NCBI GenBank assembly: GCA_021186555.1
Contig: JAJKFL010000013.1
Span: 43,177,144-43,241,143, forward strand
Origin: Reticulitermes speratus
Taxonomy: Eukaryota; Arthropoda; Insecta; Blattodea; Rhinotermitidae
DNA: 64,000 bases
Direction: 5' to 3'
A program made the translations under genes and the position numbers. Shown here in pieces: positions 20,501 through 32,500 of the stretch (position 1 is the first letter of the stretch; every line of letters begins with the position of its first letter). The notes under the pieces were generated by a model. That model had not been told where the DNA came from. It made no database searches and worked only from the letters and a program-made list of their open reading frames with translations.

Positions 20501-23500
20501 GACAGGAAAACTGAAGTACTGGAGGAAACATATACAGCGTTGGTAGATGAAGAAGATGGCATTGTGGAATGATACGACAGGGAAACTGAAGTACTGAAGA
20601 AACTATACGCGTTGTGTAATATGAATGAGTTGAGCATGGTGAATGAACGACAGGGAAATGAAGTACTGGGAGAAAACATATACAGCGTGGTGTAATGAGA
20701 ATGAGTGGAGCATTGTGAATGATACTGACAGGAAATGAAGTACTGGAGAAAACATTATACAGCGTGTGGTAGATGATGAAGAGTATGGAGCATTGTGGAA
20801 TGATACTGACAGGGAAACTGAAGTACTGGAAAAACATTATACAGCGTTGGGGTAGATATGAAGAGTGAGCATTGGTGGAATGATACTGACAGGAAACTGA
20901 ATACTGGAGAAAACATTAACAGCGTTGTGGTAAATATGAATGTATGAGCATTGGGAATGATACTGACAGGGAAAACTGAAGTACTGGGAGAAACATTATA
21001 CACGTTGTGGTAGATGAATGAATGATATGAGCATTGTGGAATGATACTGACAGGGAAACGAAGTACTGGGAGAACATAACAGCGTTGGTGGTAGATTATG
21101 AATGATATGAGCATTGTGGAATGATACTGACAGGAAACTGAAGTACTGGGAGAAAACATTAACACGTGTGGTAGATGATATAGTGCATTGGATATACGAC
21201 GGAACTGAAGTCGGAGAGAAAATAACAGCGGATAAAATTAGCATGGAGACGACAGGGAAAGAAGTACGGAGAAACATTATCAGCTGTGTAATATGATAGG
21301 AGCATTGGTGAAACTGACGGGAATAGTACGAAACATTATACAGCTGTAGATATGAGAGGAGCATGTGGAAGATACTGAAGGAATAATCGAAACTTACGCT
21401 GTGTAATGTGATTATGCATGGAAGATACTGACAGGAATGAAGTACGAAAATTACAGGTGAGAGAAATTGGACATTGTGAATATACGACAGGAACGAATAC
21501 GAAGATTAACACTGTGAATAAGTTGACATTGTGATGAACTGACAGGAATGAGTACGGAACTAACACTGGTGAGAATGTTGAGCATGTGAGAACGCAGGAA
21601 AAGTACTGAGAAAACATTAACACGTGTGAATAATGAATTATGGAGCATGGAAGATACTACAGGAACTGAAGTCTGGAAAACATTAACAGCTTGTGTAGAT
21701 GATGATGAGATGAGCATTGGTGGAATGATACTGACAGGAACTGAATACGAGAAAACATAACAGTTGGTGGTAAATGAATGAATGAGTGTGGAGCATTGGT
21801 GGAATGATACTGACAGGGGGAAATGAAGTACTGGGAGAAAAACATTATACAGCGTCGGTGGTAAATGAATGAATGAGTGTGGAGCATTGGTGGAATGATA
21901 CTGACAGGGGAAATGAAGTACTGGGAGAAAAACATTATACAGCGTCGGTGGTAGATGAATGAATGAGTATGGAGCATTGGTGGAATGATACTGACAGGGG
22001 AATACTGAAGTACTGGGAGAGAAACATTATACAGCGTTGGTGGTAGATGGATGAATGAGTATGGAGCATTGGTGGAATGATACTGACAGGGGAAAACTGA
22101 AGTACTGGGAGAGAAACATTACACAGCGTTGGTGGTAGATGAATGAATGTGTATGGAGCATTGGTGGAATGATACTGACAGGGGAAAACTGAAGTACTGG
22201 GAGAAAACATTACACAGCGTTGGTGGTAGATGAATGAATGAGTATGGAGCATTGGTGGAATGATACTGACAGGGGAAAACTGAAGTACTGGGAGAGAAAC
22301 ATTACACAGCGTTGGTGGTAGATGAATGAATGAGTATGGAGCATTGGTGGAATGATACTGACAGGGGAAAACTGAAGTACTGGGAGAGAAACATTACACA
22401 GCGTTGGTGGTAGATGAATGAATGAGTATGGAGCATTGGTGGAATGATACTGACAGGGGAAAACTGAAGTACTGGGAGAGAAACATTATACAGCGTTGGT
22501 GGTAGATGTATGAATGAGTATGAGCATTGGTGGAATGATACTGACAGGGTAAAACTGAAGTACTGGGAGAGAAACATTATACAGCGTTGGTGGTAGATGA
22601 ATGAATGAGTGTGGAGCATTGGTGGAATGATACTGAAAGGGTAAAACTGAAGTACTGGGAGAGAAACATTATACAGCGTCTGTGGTAGATGAATGAATGA
22701 GTATGGAGCATTGGTGGAATGATACTGACAGGGTAAAACTGAAGTACTGGGAGAGAAACATTATACAGCGTCTGTGGTAGATGTATGAATGAGTATAGAG
22801 CATTGGTGGAATGATACTGACAGGGTAAAACTGAAGTACTGGGAGAGAAACATTATACAGCGTTGGTGGTAGATGAATGAATGAGTGTGGAGCATTGGTG
22901 GAATGATACTGACAGGGGAAACTGAAGTACTGGGAGAGAAACATTATACAGCGTCTGTGGTAAATGAATGAATGAGTGTGGAGCATTGGTGGAATGATAC
23001 TGACAGGGGGAAATGAAGTACTGGGAGAAAAACATTATACAGCGTCGGTGGTAAATGAATGAATGAGTGTGGAGCATTGGTGGAATGATACTGACAGGGG
23101 AAATGAAGTACTGGGAGAAAAACATTATACAGCGTCGGTGGTAGATGAATGAATGAGTATGGAGCATTGGTGGAATGATACTGACAGGGGAATACTGAAG
23201 TACTGGAGAGAAACATTATACAGCGTTGGTGGTAGATGGATGAATGAGTATGGAGCATTGGTGGAATGATACTGACAGGGGAAAACTGAAGTACTGGGAG
23301 AGAAACATTACACAGCGTTGGTGGTAGATGAATGAATGTGTATGGAGCATTGGTGGAATGATACTGACAGGGGAAAACTGAAGTACTGGGAGAGAAACAT
23401 TACACAGCGTTGGTGGTAGATGAATGAATGAGTATGGAGCATTGGTGGAATGATACTGACAGGGAAAACTGAAGTACTGGGAGAGAAACATTACACAGCG

Positions 23501-26500
23501 TTGGTGGTAGATGAATGAATGAGTATGGAGCATTGGTGGAATGATACTGACAGGGGAAAACTGAAGTACTGGGAGAGAAACATTACACAGCGTTGGTGGT
23601 AGATGAATGAATGAGTATGGAGCGTTGGTGGAATGATACTGACAGGGGAAAACTGAAGTACTGGGAGAGAAACATTATACAGCGTTGGTGGTAGATGTAT
23701 GAATGAGTATGGAGCATTGGTGGAATGATACTGACAGGGGAATACTGAAGTACTGGGAGAGAAACATTACACAGCGTTGGTGGTAGATGAATGAATGAGT
23801 ATGGAGCGTTGGTGGAATGATACTGACAGGGGAAAACTGAAGTACTGGGAGAGAAACATTATACAGCGTTGGTGGTAGATGTATGAATGAGTATGGAGCA
23901 TTGGTGGAATGATACTGACAGGGGAATACTGAAGTACTGGGAGAGAAACATTACACAGCAACTGCAACTGCACACATTTTATGCAGCATTTTTCCGGAAA
24001 GGAATTTGAGAAACAAACTCCTGCTGGTTATCAGTGCTGATTGCGACACATTAGGTAAAAAATTTATCTTATCTGTATTCGAGGCAGAGCAATGGCTCGG
24101 CCTCTCGCCGTTAAAATCTGGGCTCGATGGCAGGTAATTCATGTGAGATCTATGGTGGTCAAATTGGCACTACACTTCAGTTTTCCCCTATCAGTATCAT
24201 TCCACCAATGCTCCATACTCATTCATTCATCTACCACCAACGCTGTATCATCTCTCAAAGTACTTCAGTTTCCCCTGTCAGTATCATTCCACCAATGCTC
24301 CATACTCATTCATACATCTACCACCGACGCTGTATAATGTCTTTCTCCGGTACTTCAATTTTCCCCTGTCAGTATCAATCCACCAATGCTCCATACTCAT
24401 TCATCCATCTACCACCATCGCTGTATCATCTCTCAAAGTACTTCAGTTTCCCCTGTCAGTATCATTCCACCAATGCTCCATACTCATTCATTCATCTACC
24501 ACCAACGCTGTATAATGTTTTTCTCCCAGTACTTCAGTTTTCCCCTGTCAGTATCATTCCACCAATGCTCCATACTCATTCATTCATCTACCACCAACGC
24601 TGTATAATGTTTCTCTCCCAGTACTTCAGTTTTCCCCTGTCAGTATCATTCCACCAATGCTCCATACCCATTCACTCATCTACCACCAACGCTGTATAAT
24701 GTTTCTCTCCCAGTACTTCAGTTTTCCCCTGTCAGTATCATTCCACCAATGCTCCATACTCATTCATTCATCTACCACCAACGCTGTATAATGTTTCTCT
24801 CCCAGTACTTCAGTATTTACCTGTCAGTATCATTCCACTAATGCTCCATACTCATTCATTCATCTACCACCAACGCTGTATAATGTTTCTCTCCCAGTAC
24901 TTCAGTATTCCCCTGTCAGTATCATTCCACCAATGCTCCATACTCATTCATTCATCTACCACCAACGCTGTATAATGTTTCTCTCCCAGTACTTCAGTAT
25001 TCCCCTGTCAGTATCATTCCACCAATGCTCCATACTCATTCATTCATCTACCACCGACGCTGTATAATGTTTTTCTCCCAGTACTTCATTTCCCCCTGTC
25101 AGTATCATTCCACCAATGCTCCACACTCATTCATTCATTTACCACAGACGCTGTATAATGTTTTTCTCCCAGTACTTCAGTTTTCCCCCTCAGTATCATT
25201 CCACCAATGCTCCATACTCATTCATTCATCTACCACCGACGCTGTATAATGTCTTTCTCCGGTACTTCAATTTTCCCCTGTCAGTATCAATCCACCAATG
25301 CTCCATACTCATTCATCCATCTACCACCAACGCTGTATCATCTCTCAAAGTACTTCAGTTTCCCCTGTCAGTATCATTCCACCAATGCTCCATACTCATT
25401 CATTCATCTACCACCAACGCTGTATAATGTTTTTCTCCCAGTACTTCAGTTTTCCCCTGTCAGTATCATTCCACCAATGCTCCATACTCATTCATTCATC
25501 TACCACCAACGCTGTATAATGTTTCTCTCCCAGTACTTCAGTTTTCCCCTGTCAGTATCATTCCACCAATGCTCCATACCCATTCACTCATCTACCACCA
25601 ACGCTGTATAATGTTTCTCTCCCAGTACTTCAGTTTTCCCCTGTCAGTATCATTCCACCAATGCTCCATACACATTCATTCATCTACCACCAACGCTGTA
25701 TAATGTTTCTCTCCCAGTACTTCAGTATTTACCTGTCAGTATCATTCCACTAATGCTCCATACTCATTCATTCATCTACCACCAACGCTGTATAATGTTT
25801 CTCTCCCAGTACTTCAGTATTCCCCTGTCAGTATCATTCCACCAATGCTCCATACTCATTCATTCATCTACCACCAACGCTGTATAATGTTTCTCTCCCA
25901 GTACTTCAGTATTCCCCTGTCAGTATCATTCCACCAATGCTCCATACTCATTCATTCATCTACCACCGACGCTGTATAATGTTTTTCTCCCAGTACTTCA
26001 TTTCCCCCTGTCAGTATCATTCCACCAATGCTCCACACTCATTCATTCATTTACCACAGACGCTGTATAATGTTTTTCTCCCAGTACTTCATTTCCCCTG
26101 TCAGTATCATTCCACCAATGCTCCACACTCATTCATTCATTTACCACAGACGCTGTATAATGTTTCTCTCCCAGTACTTCAGTATTCCCCTGTCAGTATC
26201 ATTCCACCAATGCTCCATACTCATTCATTCATCTACCACCTACGCTGTATAATTTCTTTCTCCGGTACTTCAATTTTCCCTTGTCAGTATCATTCCACCA
26301 ATGCTCCATACTCATTCATCCATCTACCACCAACGCTGTATCATCTCTCCCAGTACTTCAGTTTCCCCTGCCAGTATCATTCCACCAATGCTCCATACTC
26401 ATTCACTCATCTACCACCGACGCTGTATAATGTCTTTCTCCGGTACTTCAATTTTCCCCTGTCAGTATCATTCCACCAATGCTCCATACTCATTCATCCA

Positions 26501-29500
26501 TCTACCACCAACGCTGTATCATCTCTCAAAGTACTTCAGTTTCCCCTGTCAGTATCATTCCACCAATGCTCCATACTCATTCACTCATCTACCACCAACG
26601 CTGTATAATGTTTCTCTCCCAGTACTTCAGTTTTTCCCTGACAGTATCATTCCACCAATGCTCCATACTCATTCATTCATCTACCACCAACGCTGTATAA
26701 TGTTTCTCTCCCAGTACTTCAGTATTCCCCTGTCAGTGTCATTCCACCAATGCGCCATACTCATTCATTCATCTACCACCAACGCTGTATAATATTTCTC
26801 TCCAAGTACTTCAGTTCCCCCTGTCAGTATTATTCCACCAATGCTCCATACTCATTCATTCATCTACCACCAACGCTGTATAATGTTTCTCTCCCAGTAC
26901 TTCAGATTTCCCCTGTCAGTATCATTCCACCAATGCTCCATACTCATTCATTCATCTACCACCAACGCTGTATAATGTTTCTCTCCCAGTACTTCAGTTT
27001 CCCCTGTCAGTATCATTCCACCAATTTCTCTATACTCATTCATCCATCTACCATCAACGCTGTATAATATTTCTCTCCCAGTACTTCAGTTTTCCCCTGT
27101 CAGTATCATTCCACCAATGCTCCATACTCATTTATCCATCTACCACCAACGCTGTATAATGTTTCTCTCCCAGTACTTCAGTTTTCCCCTGTCAGTATTA
27201 TTCCACCAATGCTCCATACTCATTCATTCATCTACCACCAACGCTGTATAATGTTTCTCTCCCAGTACTTCAGTTTTCCCCTGTCAGTATCATTCCACCA
27301 ATGCTCCATACTCATTCATACATCTACCACAGACGCTGTATAATGTTTCTCTCCTAGTACTTCAGTTTTCCCCTGTCAGTATCATTCCACCAATGCTCCA
27401 TACTCATTCATACATCTACCACCAACGCTGTATAATGTTTCTCTCCCAGTACTTCAGTTTTCCCCTGTCAGCACCATTCCACCAATGCTCGATACTCATT
27501 CATACATCTACCACCAACGCTGTATAATGTTTCTCTCCCAGTACTTCAGTTTTCCCCTGTCAGTATCATTCCACCAATGCTCCATACTCATTCATACATC
27601 TACCACCAACGCTGTATAATGTTTCTCTCCCAGTACTTCAGTTTTCCCCTGTCAGTATCATTCCACCAATGCTCCATACTCATTCATACATCTACCACCA
27701 ACGCTGTATAATGTTTCTCTCCCAGTACTTCAGTTTTCCCCTGTCAGTATCATTCCACCAATGCTCCATACTCATTCATACATCTACCACAACGCTGTAT
27801 AATGTTTTTCTCCCAGTACTTAGTTTTCCCCTGTCAGTATCATTCCACCAATTCCATACTCATTCATCATCTACCACCAACGCTGTATAATGTTTTCTCC
27901 CAGTACTTCAGTTTTCCCCTGTCAGTATCATTCCAAATGCTCCATACTCATTCATTCATCTACCACCAACGCTGTATAATGTTTCTCTCCCAGTTACTTC
28001 ATTTCCCCTGTCAGTATCATTCCACCAATGCTCCATACTCATTCATACATCTACCACCAACGCTGTATAATGTTTCTCTCCCAGTACTTCAGTTTTCCCT
28101 GTCAGTATCATTCCACCAATGCTCTATACTCATTCATACATCTACCACCAACGCTGTATAATGTTTCTCTCCAGTACTTCAGTTTTCCCTGTCAGTATCA
28201 TTCCACCAATGCTCTATACTCATTCATACATCTACCACAACGCTGTATAATGTTTTCTCCCAGTATTCAGTTTTCCCTGTCAGCATCATTCCACCAATGC
28301 TCGATACTCATTAATACATCTACCACCAACGCTGTATAATGTTTTTCTCCCAGTACTTCATTTTCCCCTGTCAGTATCATTCCAAATGCTCCATACTCAT
28401 TCATACATCTACCACCAACGCTGTATAATGTTTTCTCCCAGTACTTCATTTTTCCCTTCTGTCAGTATCATTCCACCAATGCTCCATACTCATTCATACA
28501 TCTACCACCAACGCTGTATAATGTTTTTCTCCCAGTACTTCAGTTTTCCCCGTCAGTACCATTCCACCAATGCTCCATACTCATTCATACATCTACCACC
28601 AACGCTGTATAATGTTTCTCTCCCAGTACTTCAGTTTTCCCCTGTCAGTATCATTCCACCAATGCTCCATACTCATTCATACATCTACCACCAACGCTGT
28701 ATAATGTTTCTCTCCCAGTACTTCAGTTTTCCCCTGTCAGTATCATTCCACCAATGCTCCATACTCATTCATACATCTACCACCAACGCTGTATAATGTT
28801 TCTCTCCCAGTACTTCAGTTTTCCCCGTCAGTATCATTCCACCAATGCTCCATACTCATTCATACATCTACCACCAACGCTGTATAATGTTTCTCTCCCA
28901 GTACTTCAGTTTTCCCCTGTCAGTATCATTCCACCAATGCTCCATACTCATTCATACATCTACCACCAACGCTGTATAATGTTTTTCTCCCAGTACTTCA
29001 GTTTTCCCCGTCAGTATCATTCCACCAATGCTCCATACTCATTCATACATCTACCACCAACGCTGTATATGTTTTCTCCGGTACTTCAGTTTTCCCCAGT
29101 CAGTATCATTCCACCAATGCTCCATACTCATTCATACATCTACCACCAACGCTGTATATGTTTTCTCCGGTACTTCAGTTTTCCCCTGTCAGTATCATTC
29201 CACCAATGCTCCATACTCATTCATACATCTACCACCAACGCTGTATAATGTTTTTCTCCCAGTACTTCAGTTTTCCCCGTCAGTATCATTCCTACCAATG
29301 CTCCATACTCATTCATACATCTACCACCAACGCTGTATAATGTTTCTCTCCCAGTACTTCAGTTTTCCCCTGTCAGTATCATTCCACCAATGCTCCATAC
29401 TCATTCGATACATCTACCACCAACGCTGTATAATGTTTCTCTCCCAGTACTTCAGTTTTCCCCTGTCAGTATCATTCCACCAATGCTCCATACTCATTCA

Positions 29501-32500
29501 TACATCTACCACCAACGCTGTATAATATTTCTCTCCCAGTACTTCAATTTTCCCCAGTCAGTATCATTCCACCAATGCTTCATACTCATTCATATATCTA
29601 CCACCGACGCTCTATCATGTTTTTCTCTCAGTATACAGATGCAGGATACAGAAGATTTTGAAGGAAAGAGGAATTGAATGGAACGGAAAAAGAGCTATGG
29701 CTAGAGTCGGTTAGAGATGGAAATCTCTGTGCAAACCCTGTACACATACCGGTAGAAAAGGTTAAACTAAGTAAAATGAAGTAAAATTCAGTTAGAGCTT
29801 ATGTAAACACCTCCATTATTCCCTCACCGTCTGATGCCATTCTCCCTATAAATTTCGTACAATTCGTTCAGCTGTGTCACGGACTGACGCGAGCGACTTC
29901 CACATTATGCGTCCATCTAGGTAGTGCATTAATGCGAAGTCAACTTTGACACCACGAATCTGTTTTCGGTATGTCGAATAACATTTCCACATAAGTTATG
30001 GCACAATAATGTTATTTACATAATGTTTTCCAAATTTCAAATTCCAGACACGGCAGACAGAACAGCCAAGGAGGCATTACGGCAGCATTGAAAGCAGGTA
30101 AGATGTCTAGCTGATAGAAATATTAGAGCAAGTGTCCTTTATGCCGCTTTGCTGTGAATGTTTTAGTCTATATATGGCGAAGAATGTATTAACCCTTTAA
30201 AGCCCAGTGGTTACTATATGTACCACCAGTTTAACAGTCAACAATTCCACGTTCTGTCCACACAGTGTATTTATGTGTTTTGTGTGGATCTCAGAACAAA
30301 CAGCCATTATTTCACTGTACAGCATTAACTGACTGGTTTGTATAACTGAGAAGGAGTGTGTTTACTGCGCAGTACGGACTGTATTTATGTGTTTTGTGTG
30401 GATCTCAGAACAAACAGCGATTATTTCACTGTACAGCATTAACTGACTGGTTTGTATAACTGAGACGGAGTGTGTTTACTGCGCGGTACGGACTGAATTT
30501 ATGTGTTTTGTGTGGATCTCAGAACAAACAGCGATTATTTCACTGTACAACATTAACTGACTGGTTTGTATAACTGAGACGGAGTGTGTTTACTGCGCGG
30601 TACGGACTGTATTTATGTGTTTTGTGTGGATCTCAGAACAAACAGCGATTATTTCACTGTACAACATTAACTGACTGGTTTGTATAACTGAGACGGAGTG
30701 TGTTTACTGCGCGGTACGGACTGAATTTATGTGTTTTGTGTGGATCTCAGAACAAACAGCGATTATTTCACTGTACAACATTAACTGACTGGTTTGTATA
30801 ACTGAGACGGAGTGTGTTTACTGCGCGGTACGGACTGAATTTATGTGTTTTGTGTGGATCTCAGAACAAACAGCGATTATTTCACTGTACAACATTAACT
30901 GACTGGTTTGTATAACTGAGACGGAGTGTGTTTACTGCGCGGTACGGACTGAATTTATGTGTTTTGTGTGGATCTCAGAACAAACAGCGATTATTTCACT
31001 GTACAACATTAACTGACTGGTTTGTATAACTGAGACGGAGTGTGTTTACTGCGCGGTACGGACTGAATTTATGTGTTTTGTGTGGATCTCAGAACAAACA
31101 GCGATTATTTCACTGTACAACATTAACTGACTGGTTTGTATAACTGAGGAGTGTGTTTACTGCGCAGTACGGACTATATTTATGTGTTTTGTGTGGATCT
31201 CAGAACAAACAGCGATTATTTCACTGTACAACATTAACTGACTGGTTTGTATAACTGAGACGGAGTGTGTTTACTGCGCGGTACGGACTGAATTTATGTG
31301 TTTTGTGTGGATCTCAGAACAAACAGCTATTATTTCACTGTACAACATTAACTGACTGGTTTGTATAACTGAGACGGAGTGTGTTTACTGCGCGGTACGG
31401 ATTGTATTTATGTGTTTTGTGTGGATCTCAGAACAAACAGCGATTATTTCACTGTAAAACATTAACTGACTGGTTTGTATAACTGAGACGGAGTGTGTTT
31501 ACTGCGCGGTACGGACTGTATTTATGTGTATTGTGTGGATCTCAGAACAAACAGCGATTATTTCACTGTAAAACATTAACTGACTGGTTTGTATAACTGA
31601 GACGGAGTGTGTTTACTGCGCGGTACGGACTGTATTTATGTGTTTTGTGTGGATCTCAGAACAAACAGCGATTATTTCACTGTACAACATTAACTGACTG
31701 GTTTGTATAACTGAGACGGAGAGTGTTTACTGCGCGGTACGGACTGTATTTATGTGTTTTGTGTGGATCTCAGAACAAACAGCGATTATTTCACTGTACA
31801 ACATTAACTGACTGGTTTGTATAACTGAGACGGAGTGTGTTTACTGCGCGGTACGGACTGTATTTATGTGTTTTGTGTGGATCTCAGAACAAACAGCGAT
31901 TATTTCACTGTACAACATTAACTGACTGGTTTGTATAACTGAGACGGAGTGTGTTTACTGCGCGGTACGGACTCAGTCTTTAAATGTAATTGAAGCCAAT
32001 TATTTATTAACAATGCTTGCGTTTTGTGTAATTCAATGCTATACACAATGCTCTTTTACCAGAAGGGGTAATAGAACCAAGGTATGAGAATCTGTATTGT
32101 GACGTTATGTGGCACACTTCAGTAATGTGACGTCATGTGGCACACTTTAGTAATGTGACGTCATGTGGCACACTGCAGGATTCGTTATATAACGACTTCT
32201 CCTCAATGCAGGATACTTGGCATAACCAGTGCCGTATTTAGAGCAATGCGTGCTTTGTCGTTATCAAATTTCATGTAGCGTGTTTTCAGACTTCCGCCAC
32301 GATATTGATGAGTGTTGACATGATCTGCGCTCTTCTGGGGTATTACACAACGTCCAGTGGTAATTCCTTACCGACGTTTCAGGACAACGGATCGGTCCCA
32401 TCTCCAAAAGTCAACAAGTTCAATAAGAAAAGACTTGGACGTCTTGACCGTTGAAGATGCGACCGATACGTTGTCTCGAAACGTCGGTAAGGAATTACCA

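Noticed and set aside
18997-29677. Many open reading frames of 60-323 codons (FIYHRRCIMF-type peptides) on both strands
   Set aside because: They are translations of the 92-bp satellite; frame, length and sequence follow the repeat, with no promoter, splice or conservation signal.
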